DNA from: Nitratidesulfovibrio sp. SRB-5
GTDB taxonomy: Bacteria; Desulfobacterota; Desulfovibrionia; Desulfovibrionales; Desulfovibrionaceae
Direction of reading: 5' to 3'
NCBI RefSeq assembly: GCF_019931275.1
Contig: NZ_JAIOTY010000001.1
Location: forward strand, 930,001 to 994,000
Length of the DNA: 64,000 nt
The position numbers and the translations under genes were made by a program. The number at the start of each line of letters is the position of its first letter. The first letter of the stretch is position 1. Positions 37,596 to 46,321 of this stretch are shown here, piece after piece. The notes beneath the pieces were generated by a model. The model had not been told where the DNA came from. It saw only the letters and a list, made by a program, of their open reading frames with translations, and made no database searches.

Positions 37596-39980
37596 ATGCA
37601 CAGGTTTTTCGCCCTCCTTCTGCTTTCCCTCACATTCGTTTGCTGCATTGGCCTTCCCGCACCGGCGAAGGCCGCCGATGCCGCGTCCGCATACGCCACC
37701 GCCAAGAAAGAGCTGGAGTCCCTGAAGCGGGACGCCGGGCGCGGCGCGCTGCGCGAACCGTGGGAACGCGTGGTGTCCCGCTTCGACGGCATGGTCCGCG
37801 AGCATCCGCGCTGGCCCAACGTGCCCGCCGCCATGTTTCACGGCGCGCTGGCCAAGAAGGAACTGGCCAGCCGTTCATTCCGCACGGCAGATTTCGAGGA
37901 TGCCGCCCGCCGCTTCGAGCGGGTGGCCGCCAAATACGGCTGGCACGTGCTGGCCGACGACGCGCTGCTGCACGCGGCGGACATCCGGGGCAACCGACTT
38001 GGCGATGTCGCCGCCTCCCGCAAGCTGCTGGACTCCATCCTGACCCGCTATCCCAGCGGGGACATGGCCGAACCCGCCCGCGAACTGCTGGCTGCGCTTT
38101 CCGGCGCGCCCGGCGGCGATGCGCCCAAGGCGCCGGTGGCCGTTGGCCGGTCTGGCCGTCTGGAGCAGGACGACGACGTGCCCGCCTCGGCGACGGGTGA
38201 TTCCGCACGGTCTGCGGGTGGCGGGGTGGCGGTGGCCTCTGCGTCCGACGGCGTTCCCGCTCCCAAAACGCCAGCCAAGGCAAAAAAAGGCGCGCGCAGC
38301 GACCCGGCCAAGGCCGCGAAGCTCTACGCAGAGGCCCGCAAGGAACTGGAGGCCGTGCGCGGCGACGCCAGGCGCGCCGCCCTGCGCGAACCGTGGCTGC
38401 GCGTGATGGCCCTGTACGATGGCGCGCGGGATGCCGCGCCGGAAGGAGATCTGGCCCCCAACGCCGCCTACGGCATGGCCGTGGCGCAAGAGGAACTGGC
38501 TGCGCGCTCGTGGCGCAAGGACGATTTTCTCGCGGCGGTGGCCCGCTACAATGACGCGGCGGCCGCCTACCCCGACGATTCGCTGGCCGACGACTGCCTG
38601 CTGCGCGCCGCGCGGCTGCGGGCCACCCGTCTGGACGACGCCGAGGGTGCGCACCAGTTGCTGGAAGCGCAGTTGCGCCGCTACCCCAAGGGAGACATGG
38701 CCGGAGAGGCCCGCGCCCTGCTGGCGGACCTGACCGCCGCGCGCACAACGGTATCTGCCCAGCCGGGGAAGGCGGCGGCTCCTGCCGTTTCCGCTTCGCC
38801 CGCGTCATCTTCGCCCGCGTCACCGGCGCCCGCGCGCGGCGGCAAGCCCGCCGTGCTGCGTCAGGTGTCGTGGCGGGCTGACAACGACCGGGCCACCATC
38901 ACCATCGAACTTTCGCGCGAGACGGAATGGCGCAGCCAGTATGCCGCGCCGGACAACGGCGCAGGCCGCCCGCCGCGCCTGTACATCGACTTTTCCGATG
39001 CCCTGCCCGACGACGCGGTGAAGCCCGGCGCCAAGGTGTCCGGCGCGTTGCTGACGCGGGTTCGTTCAGACCAGCCCTCGTCCGGCCACACCCGGGTCAT
39101 CCTGGATTTCAAGGCGCTCCGGCGGTACAAGGTGCAGGCCGTGCGCAACCCGTACCGGGTGGTCATAGAGGTGGGCGCCACGGATGCGGCCCTGCCCGAT
39201 GGCCAGCGCCCCGACGATTCGCGGGTGTCCGTGCCCGTGCGCGAGGCGGACAAGGCCACGCCCTCCGCCCCTCCCAAAGACCTGGTGGAGCAGTTGGGCC
39301 TGACCGTGCATACCGTGCTGATCGATGCGGGCCACGGCGGCAAGGACCCGGGCGCCATGGGCAACGGCATCGTCGAGCGCAACCTGACCCTGAAGATGGC
39401 CAGAATGGTGGGTGACCGCCTGCGCCGCATGGGTTTTTCGGTCATCTACACCCGCGACAGGGACGTGTTCGTGCCGCTGGACAAGCGCACGGCCTACGCC
39501 AACGACAAGAAGGCCGACCTGTTCCTGTCGTTGCACGTGAACGCCAACAACGACCCGCGCATCTGCGGCTTCGAGACGTACTACCTCGACCTTGCGCGAA
39601 CCGACAGCGCCACCCGCGTGGCCGCGCGCGAAAACGCCGTCAGCGAGAAAAGCCTCAGCGACCTGCAATTCATCCTCACCGACCTCATGCTCAACGCCAA
39701 GACCCAGGAATCGCGCGACGTGGCCAATTTCGTGCAGGATTCAGCCCTGGGCCGGCTGCGGCGCGGCGGCTTTCCCGCCCATGACAACGGCGTGCGCTCG
39801 GCCCCGTTCTACGTGCTGATGGGCGCGCGCATGCCCTCGGTGCTGGTGGAGCTTGGCTACTGCACGAACCCGGACGAGGCACGCCGCCTGAACTCGGAAC
39901 AGTACCTCTCCACCCTGGCCGACGGCATTGCCGAGGGCGTGGCCACGTACAAGCGCAAACTTGCCCGTTTTTCACAGTGA
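37596..39980 (+). CDS. Periplasmic N-acetylmuramoyl-L-alanine amidase with duplicated helical domain
   Basis: Cleaves the amide link between MurNAc and peptide during cell separation. 794 residues. Signal peptide at about 1-27. Two homologous helical (TPR-like) domains at about 30-178 and 238-388 share KKELESLKRDAGRGALREPW versus RKELEAVRGDARRAALREPW. AMIN domain at about 418-540 (septal or outer-envelope targeting). Amidase_3 domain at about 570-790 has zinc ligands in LIDAGHGGKDPGA (His) and NGIVERN (Glu), a later SLHVNANN His, and catalytic Glu in VLVELGYCTN. The duplicated N-terminal domain is uncommon for AmiC-type enzymes and may bind an activator. The ATG at 37596 has AGGAA upstream. 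Confidence 0.93.
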   Translation: MHRFFALLLLSLTFVCCIGLPAPAKAADAASAYATAKKELESLKRDAGRGALREPWERVVSRFDGMVREHPRWPNVPAAMFHGALAKKELASRSFRTADFEDAARRFERVAAKYGWHVLADDALLHAADIRGNRLGDVAASRKLLDSILTRYPSGDMAEPARELLAALSGAPGGDAPKAPVAVGRSGRLEQDDDVPASATGDSARSAGGGVAVASASDGVPAPKTPAKAKKGARSDPAKAAKLYAEARKELEAVRGDARRAALREPWLRVMALYDGARDAAPEGDLAPNAAYGMAVAQEELAARSWRKDDFLAAVARYNDAAAAYPDDSLADDCLLRAARLRATRLDDAEGAHQLLEAQLRRYPKGDMAGEARALLADLTAARTTVSAQPGKAAAPAVSASPASSSPASPAPARGGKPAVLRQVSWRADNDRATITIELSRETEWRSQYAAPDNGAGRPPRLYIDFSDALPDDAVKPGAKVSGALLTRVRSDQPSSGHTRVILDFKALRRYKVQAVRNPYRVVIEVGATDAALPDGQRPDDSRVSVPVREADKATPSAPPKDLVEQLGLTVHTVLIDAGHGGKDPGAMGNGIVERNLTLKMARMVGDRLRRMGFSVIYTRDRDVFVPLDKRTAYANDKKADLFLSLHVNANNDPRICGFETYYLDLARTDSATRVAARENAVSEKSLSDLQFILTDLMLNAKTQESRDVANFVQDSALGRLRRGGFPAHDNGVRSAPFYVLMGARMPSVLVELGYCTNPDEARRLNSEQYLSTLADGIAEGVATYKRKLARFSQ

Positions 39981-40218
39981 TGTCGCGCCCCTTGACGCCC
40001 CACCGACAAGGGGATAACTGACCGCGAACCCCTGCATATCGCGCCCCCCGGCGTGGCATGCGGCAGGCGCCGGGGAAACGGCGCCAGCCAGACGTCGGGC
40101 GGCGTCCGGCAATGTTCGGGGTATCCGCGAACCGGCATCCGCCGCATCGCATTCATTGCAAGCTACGCCGGTTTCCGGCTGCCACTCATCCAAGGTGTTT
40201 TCAAAGGAGTCGCTTCGC

Positions 40219-40746
40219 ATGCGTAGAGTTCTCATCCTGGCCGCGGCCTTCGTCCTTGCCTGGACCACCGTTGCCGTTGCCGCCGACATGAAGATCGCCA
40301 TCGTCAACATGCAGGCCATCGCCTCCCAGAGCGAAGCCGCGCAGGACGCCCAGAAGAAGATGAAGTCCACCTTCGGCGCCGAAAGGGACCAGCTGGAAAA
40401 GCAGGCCAACGACCTGAAGAAGAAGGCCGAGGACATGAAGGTCCAGTCCGCCGCCCTGTCCGCCGAAGCCAAGGAAGACAAGAAGGTGGAATTCATCCGC
40501 CTGAAGCGCGACCTTGAGGACAAGACCCGTGCCTTCGCCCGCAAGGTGGAATCCGCCGAAGTGCGCGTGCGTCAGGAAATGGCCGCCATCATCCTGAAGG
40601 CCGCCAAGGAATACGGCGAGAAGAAGGGCTACACCCTGATCCTCGACGGTGCTGCCGCCGGCGTTGTGCATGCCGACAAGACCATCGACGTGACCAAGGA
40701 ACTGCTGGACGAAGTGAACCGCGTGTACCGCGCGGGCAAGAAATAG
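40219..40746 (+). CDS. ompH: OmpH/Skp family periplasmic chaperone
   Basis: Trimeric jellyfish-like chaperone that carries unfolded outer-membrane proteins to BamA. 175 residues. Signal peptide at 1-21 (ending AVAA), a short beta segment ([16 protein letters not shown]), a long charged helical tentacle region (about 40-140) rich in Lys/Glu, and a C-terminal strand (GYTLILDG). The ATG at 40219 has AAAGGAG nine bases upstream. It is 10 bp before lpxD, an arrangement common in Gram-negatives. Confidence 0.93.
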   Translation: MRRVLILAAAFVLAWTTVAVAADMKIAIVNMQAIASQSEAAQDAQKKMKSTFGAERDQLEKQANDLKKKAEDMKVQSAALSAEAKEDKKVEFIRLKRDLEDKTRAFARKVESAEVRVRQEMAAIILKAAKEYGEKKGYTLILDGAAAGVVHADKTIDVTKELLDEVNRVYRAGKK

Positions 40747-40756
40747 CGGGGGGCTG

Positions 40757-41788
40757 ATGGCCAGACTGCTTTCCGAGTTGGCGGGGCTGCTGGGACTCGA
40801 ATTGCGCGGTGAAGACCGCGCGATCGAGGGAGTGAACACCCTCGAGGCGGCAGGCCCCGCCGAGGTGAGCTTTCTGGCGAACCCCAAGTACACCCATCTG
40901 CTGGCGAACACCCGCGCAGGCGCGGTGATCGTGGCGGCAGAGCATGCGGACGCGGTGCCGTGCGCCCTGGTCAGCGCCAATCCGTACTTCGACTTCGGGC
41001 GTACCCTGGCCCTGTTCTCCAGGCCGCAGGGCAGCCTTTCGGGCGTGAGCGACATGGCGTTCGTGCACCCCGAGGCGGAGCTGGGCGAAGGCTGCACCGT
41101 CTATCCCTTTGCATTCATCGGGCCCCGTGCGCGTATCGGCGCGGGGTCCGTTCTTTTTCCCGGCGTGTACGTGGGCGAGGACTGCCGCGTGGGGGCCGGG
41201 TGCCTGCTGTATCCCAACGCGGTGCTGATGGCCGGAACCGAAATCGGCAACGGCTGCATCCTGCACGCCGGAGTGGTGCTGGGGGCCGACGGCTTCGGCT
41301 TTGCCCGCACCGACTTCGGCATCCAGAAGATTCCGCAGGTGGGCACCGTGCGCCTTGGCAACGACGTGGAAGTGGGCGCCAACACCGCCATCGACCGCTC
41401 GGTGCTGGGCGTGACCACCGTGGGCGACTCCACCAAGATCGACAATCTGGTGCAGATCGGCCATAATGTCAAAATGGGGCGCAACTGTCTCATCGTCTCG
41501 CAGGTGGGCATTTCCGGTTCCACCAAGGTGGGCGACGATGTGACCATGGCCGGGCAGGTGGGCGTGGCCGGGCACCTTTCCATCGGCAACGGGGTGACAC
41601 TGGGGCCCAAGTCGGGCGTTGCCAAGAGCATCCCCGACGGTGAAACCATGGGCGGCGCCCCCGCCGTGGACAAGGCCACCTACATGCGCACCTTGACCGT
41701 GATGCCCAAGCTCCCCGACATGTACAAGCGCATCGGCAAGCTCGAGAAAGAGCTTGAGGAACTGAAAAAGCTCGCCGCCAAGGAATGA
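40757..41788 (+). CDS. lpxD: UDP-3-O-(3-hydroxyacyl)glucosamine N-acyltransferase LpxD
   Basis: Third step of lipid A synthesis. 343 residues. The N-terminal uridine-binding domain (about 1-100; [19 protein letters not shown]) is followed by a left-handed beta-helix of hexapeptide repeats (about 105-315). The catalytic His lies in [21 protein letters not shown]-terminal helix ([15 protein letters not shown]) forms the trimer cap. It is separated from fabZ by one base. Confidence 0.96.
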   Translation: MARLLSELAGLLGLELRGEDRAIEGVNTLEAAGPAEVSFLANPKYTHLLANTRAGAVIVAAEHADAVPCALVSANPYFDFGRTLALFSRPQGSLSGVSDMAFVHPEAELGEGCTVYPFAFIGPRARIGAGSVLFPGVYVGEDCRVGAGCLLYPNAVLMAGTEIGNGCILHAGVVLGADGFGFARTDFGIQKIPQVGTVRLGNDVEVGANTAIDRSVLGVTTVGDSTKIDNLVQIGHNVKMGRNCLIVSQVGISGSTKVGDDVTMAGQVGVAGHLSIGNGVTLGPKSGVAKSIPDGETMGGAPAVDKATYMRTLTVMPKLPDMYKRIGKLEKELEELKKLAAKE

Positions 41789-41789
41789 C

Positions 41790-42254
41790 ATGACCGACCC
41801 CGCACGGAACATCCTCGATATCCGCCAGATTCTGGGCCTTTTGCCCCATCGCTATCCCTTCCTGCTGGTGGACAGGGTGACGGAATACGTCCCCGGCGAG
41901 TACATCAAGGGATACAAGAACGTGACCATGAACGAGCCGTTCTTCGAGGGGCACTTTCCCGGCGTGCCCGTGATGCCGGGCGTGCTGATCATGGAAGCCC
42001 TGGCCCAGGCCGGTGGCATCCTGGTGGTCAAGAGCACCGACACCCCCGTGGAGGACAAGCTGTTCCTGTTCACCGGCATCGAATCGGTGCGCTTCCGCAA
42101 GCCGGTCTACCCCGGCGACAAGCTGGAACTGCACTGCCGCCTGCTGCGCCACAAGCTGAAGCTGTGGAAGATGGAAGGCTTCGCCTACGTGGACGGCAAG
42201 CTGGCCGCCGAAGCGGTGATGACCGCCGCCGTGACCAACAGGGAGGACATGTAG
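41790..42254 (+). CDS. fabZ: 3-hydroxyacyl-ACP dehydratase FabZ
   Basis: Hot-dog-fold dehydratase of fatty-acid elongation, 154 residues. The motif LLPHRYPFLLVDRV opens the fold. FFEGHFPGVPVMPGVLIMEALAQ carries the catalytic His and Glu. It competes with LpxA for 3-hydroxyacyl-ACP, which explains its position between lpxD and lpxA. The stop codon shares one base with the lpxA start. Confidence 0.96.
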   Translation: MTDPARNILDIRQILGLLPHRYPFLLVDRVTEYVPGEYIKGYKNVTMNEPFFEGHFPGVPVMPGVLIMEALAQAGGILVVKSTDTPVEDKLFLFTGIESVRFRKPVYPGDKLELHCRLLRHKLKLWKMEGFAYVDGKLAAEAVMTAAVTNREDM

Positions 42255-43054
42255 TGGCCGCGCAGGTGCATCCTTCCGCGTTCGTGCATGAAAGCGCACG
42301 GCTTGGCGACGACGTGGTGGTCGGCCCCTGCGCCGTCATCGAAGAGGACGTGGTCATCGGGGCAGAGTCGCGCATCGACGCCTTTGCCTCGGTCAAGAGC
42401 CACACCCGCATGGGGGCGCGCAACCACATCCATTCCTACGCCTGCGTGGGCGGCGAACCGCAGGACCTGAAATTTCACGGCGAAGTCACCACTCTGGAAA
42501 TGGGCGACGGCAACACCGTGCGCGAGTTCTCCACGCTGCACCGGGGCACCGAGGGCGGCGGCGGGGTTACCCGCATCGGCAGCAACAACCTGCTGATGGC
42601 GTACACCCACGTGGCGCACGACTGCATTCTGGGCAGCGGCATCGTCATGTCCAACGGGGCGACCCTGGCCGGGCACGTGCACGTGGGCGACCACGTGATA
42701 CTCAGCGGCCTTTCCGCCGTGCACCAGTTCGTGCGCATCGGCGACCACGCCTTCGTGGGCGGCATGAGCGGCATCGCGCAGGATCTGCCCCCGTTCATGC
42801 TGGCCGTGGGCCACCGCGCCGGGGTGCACAGCCCCAACCTGGTGGGACTGCGCCGCATGCAGGCCACGCGCGAAGTCATCGCCGCGCTGAAGAACGCCTA
42901 CCGGCTGGTCTGGAATTCCGAGGTGCCCCGCAAGGAGGCCCTGGAACAGCTGGAATACGAGCTTGGCAACTACCCCGAAGTTCTTCTATTTGTAGAATTC
43001 ATTCGCGCCAGCGAGCGCGGCATTCTGCCCGCATCGCAGGGGACGCCCGTATAG
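42254..43054 (+). CDS. lpxA: UDP-N-acetylglucosamine acyltransferase LpxA
   Basis: First step of lipid A synthesis, 266 residues. The hexapeptide beta-helix runs from residue 3 to about 190. The catalytic His is in MAYTHVAHDCILG, and GGMSGIAQDLPPF and GHRAGVHSPNLVGLRR are typical of the family. The C-terminal helical domain ends LLFVEFIRASERGI. The start is a GTG that overlaps the fabZ stop, with GGGAGG upstream; there is no earlier in-frame start with a ribosome site. Confidence 0.96.
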   Translation: MAAQVHPSAFVHESARLGDDVVVGPCAVIEEDVVIGAESRIDAFASVKSHTRMGARNHIHSYACVGGEPQDLKFHGEVTTLEMGDGNTVREFSTLHRGTEGGGGVTRIGSNNLLMAYTHVAHDCILGSGIVMSNGATLAGHVHVGDHVILSGLSAVHQFVRIGDHAFVGGMSGIAQDLPPFMLAVGHRAGVHSPNLVGLRRMQATREVIAALKNAYRLVWNSEVPRKEALEQLEYELGNYPEVLLFVEFIRASERGILPASQGTPV

Positions 43055-43080
43055 CCCGTACGGAATGCTCCGGCATTCCG

Positions 43081-43120
43081 CGAAGGGGGAAAGCGGGCCA
43101 AGGCCCCTTTCCCCCTTTCG
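43081..43120 (+). terminator. Long hairpin between lpxA and lpxI
   Basis: Imperfect 19-bp inverted repeat (cgaagggggaaag... / ...ctttccccctttcg) with a 2-base loop. It is followed by ccgtttt rather than a clean T-run, so it may attenuate or stabilise the upstream message rather than fully terminate it. Confidence 0.45.
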
Positions 43121-43241
43121 CCGTTTTCCGGGGGGGGCTGCGACGGGGACAGGCGCGGCACGAATGCGCCGCCATGCCCGGCTGCACGGCAAGCATACGC
43201 ACGAAACACACGCACACGGCACATACCCGCACGGGAGCAGC

Positions 43242-44087
43242 ATGAGCAACGAATCCATCGGCATCATCGCAGGCAAGGGACAGTTTCCGGCGCTGGTGGC
43301 GCGCGGCGCGCGCGCCGAAGGGCTATCCGTGGTCATGTGCGGCTTTCACGGCCACACCGACGAGGCGCTGGAGCACGAGGCGGACGCCTTCGCCATGCTG
43401 CATCTGGGGCAGCTCGGCAAGCTCATAGATTTCTTCCGCGACAACAACGTGCGCCGTCTGTGCCTGGCCGGGGCCATCAGCAAGCCGCGCGCGCTGGACC
43501 TGCGCCCCGACCTGCGGGCCGCCAAGGTGCTGTTCCGCCTGCGGGCCAAGGGCGATGACGCCATTCTGCGCGCGGTGATCGACGAACTGGAGTCGGAGGG
43601 CCTTGCCGTGGTGCAGCCCGCCTCGCTGGTGCCCGGCCTGCGCGCGCCCGAGGGCGTGCTGACCAGGCGCCCCCCCAGCGATGAGGAATGGGCCGACATC
43701 CGCTACGGCTGGCCCATCGCCCACGTGCTGGGGCGACTGGACATCGGCCAGTGCATCGTGGTCAAGCGCGGCATGACCGTGGCCGTGGAGGGCATGGAGG
43801 GCACCGACGCCACCCTGCGCCGTGGCGGCGAACTGGGCGGCGAAGGGTGCGTGGCGGTGAAGGTGGTCAAGCCGGGACAGGATGACCGCATCGACCTGCC
43901 CGCACTGGGCGCGGGCACCATCCGGGTGCTGGCCGACTACGGCTACACCTGCCTTGCGCTGGAAGCGGGTAAGACCCTGTTCTTCGACCGCGAGGAAAGC
44001 ATTGCCCTGGCCGACAAGCACGACATTTCGATCATTTCCATGCCGGAAGGGTTCATGGCGGGTGACGAGCCCGAGGTGAACAACTGA
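43242..44087 (+). CDS. lpxI: UDP-2,3-diacylglucosamine diphosphatase LpxI
   Basis: Hydrolyses UDP-2,3-diacylglucosamine to lipid X (DUF1009 family), replacing LpxH. 281 residues. The N-terminal domain contains GIIAGKGQFPALVARGAR. The C-terminal catalytic domain contains DIGQCIVVKRGMTVAVEGMEGTDATLRR, with the conserved EGTD, then VKVVKPGQDDRIDLPALG. The ATG at 43242 has GGGAG upstream. lpxB, which often follows, is absent here. Confidence 0.95.
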   Translation: MSNESIGIIAGKGQFPALVARGARAEGLSVVMCGFHGHTDEALEHEADAFAMLHLGQLGKLIDFFRDNNVRRLCLAGAISKPRALDLRPDLRAAKVLFRLRAKGDDAILRAVIDELESEGLAVVQPASLVPGLRAPEGVLTRRPPSDEEWADIRYGWPIAHVLGRLDIGQCIVVKRGMTVAVEGMEGTDATLRRGGELGGEGCVAVKVVKPGQDDRIDLPALGAGTIRVLADYGYTCLALEAGKTLFFDREESIALADKHDISIISMPEGFMAGDEPEVNN

Positions 44088-44206
44088 AATCCGGCACCGT
44101 GCGCATGAGAAATTCCCGCAGGTTTCACTGCGTAATCGGCAGACCCCACGCGGGCCGGTTGCCCGCATAGATAGATGCCGTCCCGAAGACGGCGGAGGAA
44201 ACTGTA

Positions 44207-45391
44207 ATGCGTCTTGCCCAGCGCATGGAAAGCGTGCCCCGTTCCTACATCCGCGAAATCCTGAAGGTGACGGCGCAACCGGACATCATTTCCTTTGCAG
44301 GGGGGCTGCCGCACCCGGCATCGTTCCCGGTAGACGCGGTGGCCAGCGCGGCGGCCAGCGTGCTGGAGGAAGCCGGGCCGGAAGCCCTGCAATATACCAC
44401 CACCGAGGGCTTTCCGCCTCTGCGCCAGTGGATTGCCGACCGCTACAAGCGGCAGGGCATCAATGTCTCGCCCGACGACATCCTGATCACCACCGGCTCG
44501 CAGCAGGCCCTGGACCTGGTGGCCAAGGCGTGCATCGACCGGGGCGGCAGGGTGGTCATGGAGCGTCCCGGCTACCTGGGGGCCATCCAGTGCTTCTCGG
44601 TGTTCGGCCCGGACTTCGTCACCGTGCCCCTGACCCCGCGCGGGGTGGATACGGATGCCTTGCGCAAGGCTGCCACGGGCGCGCAGGTGTTCTACGCCGT
44701 GCCCAGCTTCCAGAATCCGTCCGGCATCACCTATGACGAGCAGACCCGCCGCGAGGTGGCCGAGATCATGGCCGAAACCGGCTGCCTGATGGTGGAGGAC
44801 AACCCCTACGGCGAACTGCGCTTCATGGGGCAGCACCTGCCGCCGGTGCGGGCGTACATGCAGGCGCCCTCGGTGCTGCTGGGCTCGTTCTCCAAGGTGG
44901 TGTCGCCGGGCCTGCGCCTGGGCTGGGTGTGCGCCCCCCAGGAGTTGCTGAACCCCATGATCACCGCCAAGCAGGCCAGCGACCTGCACACCCCCGGCTT
45001 TACCCAGCGCATCCTGCACCGTTATCTCATGGACAACGACGTGGACAAGCACATCGCCTCCATCCGCGCCCGCTACGGTGCCCAGCGCGATGCCATGGTG
45101 CAGGCCATCCGCCAGCACTTTCCGGAAGACGTGGCCTGCACCGAGCCGGAAGGCGGCATGTTCCTGTGGTGTACCCTGCCCGGGGGCATTTCCGCCGAGG
45201 CGTTGTTCCACAAGGCCATCGACCGCAAGGTGGCCTTCGTGCCGGGGCGCCCGTTCTACGTGGACGAGACCGACGACACCTTCCGCCTCAACTTCTCCAA
45301 CTCCAGCCCGGAACTGATCGAAGAGGGCATCGCGCGCCTTGGGCAGTGCCTGCGCGAATACCTGGGCAAGGGGCAGGCAGGCGCGGCGTAG
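44207..45391 (+). CDS. PLP-dependent aminotransferase, class I/II (LysN/2-aminoadipate type)
   Basis: Fold-type I aminotransferase of 394 residues without an N-terminal DNA-binding domain. Visible are ISFAGGLPHPASFP near residue 29, TTGSQQALDLVAKAC (PLP phosphate contact), PSFQNPSGIT, MVEDNPYGELRF, and the Schiff-base Lys in GSFSKVVSPGLRLGW. This set matches the LysN/aminoadipate and broad-specificity transaminase group. The substrate is not determined. A small hairpin gccgtc-ccgaa-gacggc directly precedes the GGAGG ribosome site and might modulate translation. Confidence 0.9.
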   Translation: MRLAQRMESVPRSYIREILKVTAQPDIISFAGGLPHPASFPVDAVASAAASVLEEAGPEALQYTTTEGFPPLRQWIADRYKRQGINVSPDDILITTGSQQALDLVAKACIDRGGRVVMERPGYLGAIQCFSVFGPDFVTVPLTPRGVDTDALRKAATGAQVFYAVPSFQNPSGITYDEQTRREVAEIMAETGCLMVEDNPYGELRFMGQHLPPVRAYMQAPSVLLGSFSKVVSPGLRLGWVCAPQELLNPMITAKQASDLHTPGFTQRILHRYLMDNDVDKHIASIRARYGAQRDAMVQAIRQHFPEDVACTEPEGGMFLWCTLPGGISAEALFHKAIDRKVAFVPGRPFYVDETDDTFRLNFSNSSPELIEEGIARLGQCLREYLGKGQAGAA

Positions 45392-45415
45392 ACGCGTGCG
45401 TGCATCGTCACTGGA

Positions 45416-45493
45416 GAACCTCGCGTTCGCCTGCTTTGCCTGACGAACCTCGCGTTCGCCTGCCTTGCCTGACGAACCCCGCGTTCGCCCGCC
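45416..45493. repeat. 29-bp tandem repeat, about 2.7 copies
   Basis: Unit beginning gaacctcgcgttcgcctg at 45416-45444 and 45445-45473, then a partial copy to 45493. Copies 1 and 2 differ at one position. Each unit contains a small inverted repeat cgaac...gttcg. Non-coding, between convergent genes. Confidence 0.85.
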
Positions 45494-45525
45494 GACGCCG
45501 CAGTGATGATTGTCACAATGACGAT

Positions 45526-45559
45526 GGGCGCTCCACCATGACGGTGGGGCGCCCCTTTT
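45526..45559 (+). terminator. Rho-independent terminator after aminotransferase
   Basis: 12-bp stem gggcgctccacc/ggtggggcgccc with one G-T pair and loop atgac, followed by CTTTT. It serves the plus-strand aminotransferase and could also limit the convergent gene. Confidence 0.8.
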
Positions 45560-45599
45560 CGCGTGCTGCGTTGTGCCCGGATACCCGCGGGGGCTGCCC

Positions 45600-46073
45600 T
45601 CAGGCGGGGTAGAATTTGCCCGTGCACGAGGTGACGTGCACGGCAATGACGGCGGTCATCTTCAGCATGTTGGGCGGGTAGCCCTTGCCGGTGTGCTGCG
45701 GGGTGTACTTGGCCACGATGGCGTCAAGCACGCGGGTCACCGTGGCGGTGTCCTGCACCACCGACGCCCGGCCCCGGACGATCACGCTTTCGTACACGGT
45801 GTTGGTGTCGCAGGGCAGGTCGGGGTGGTGGATGAGCGAGAGCATCTTGTCCACCTCGAACCCGACCATGGGGTCGCGCCTGATGTTGTGCAGCTTTTCG
45901 CCCGCGGCCAGGCCGTGGATGTACACGGTGCCATCCATGACGGCGAAATGGACCGGCGTGACGTACGGGCAGCCGTCGGCGCCGTTGGTGGCCAGCCTGC
46001 CCACAAGTTCCGTATCCAGCAGGTGGGCGATCTTTTCCGGCGAGAGGGGGTGGTCTTTCATTCTTGCCTGCAC
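45600..46073 (-). CDS. Pyridoxamine 5'-phosphate oxidase-like flavin-binding protein (NimA type)
   Basis: Split-barrel FMN-binding protein of about 157 residues. The core contains LVGRLATNGADGCPYVTPVHFA, GTVYIHGLAAGEKLHNIRRDP and SVIVRGRASVVQD, typical of the NimA/PPOX-like group. The GTG at 46073 is chosen because GGAGG lies five bases upstream; the ATG four codons later (46061) is too far from it. It is divergent from a MocR-type PLP-dependent regulator, which commonly controls vitamin B6-related neighbours. Its reaction (nitroimidazole reduction or flavin storage) is not certain. Confidence 0.85.
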   Translation of the reverse strand: MQARMKDHPLSPEKIAHLLDTELVGRLATNGADGCPYVTPVHFAVMDGTVYIHGLAAGEKLHNIRRDPMVGFEVDKMLSLIHHPDLPCDTNTVYESVIVRGRASVVQDTATVTRVLDAIVAKYTPQHTGKGYPPNMLKMTAVIAVHVTSCTGKFYPA

Positions 46074-46220
46074 GGGAACCTCCGGGTAGATGTTTTCTGT
46101 CCCCATGCTTAGTGCAATTGTAAGGGGCATGGATAGGGACAGTTTGATTTTTCGGCAGCGGACAGCCTTCGCCCCCTGCCCCTCTTCAGTGTCGCGGGCC
46201 AAAGCCTCTGTCGGTGCCGA

Positions 46221-46290
46221 CTGGCAGTGTTGCCAGACAAGGGACGTCCCCACCGAAAGTCTTTCGTGCCGACATTCGCCACTGTCGGCA
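46221..46290. promoter_or_regulatory. Candidate operators of the divergent MocR regulator
   Basis: Two clean inverted repeats lie between the divergent genes: ctggca-gtgt-tgccag (46221-46236) and tgccgaca-N8-tgtcggca (46267-46290). Their position 32-100 bp upstream of the regulator start fits autoregulation. Binding is inference. Confidence 0.5.
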
Positions 46291-46321
46291 TCGTCGCCAC
46301 CGTGCCGCCCGGGAGTGTTCC

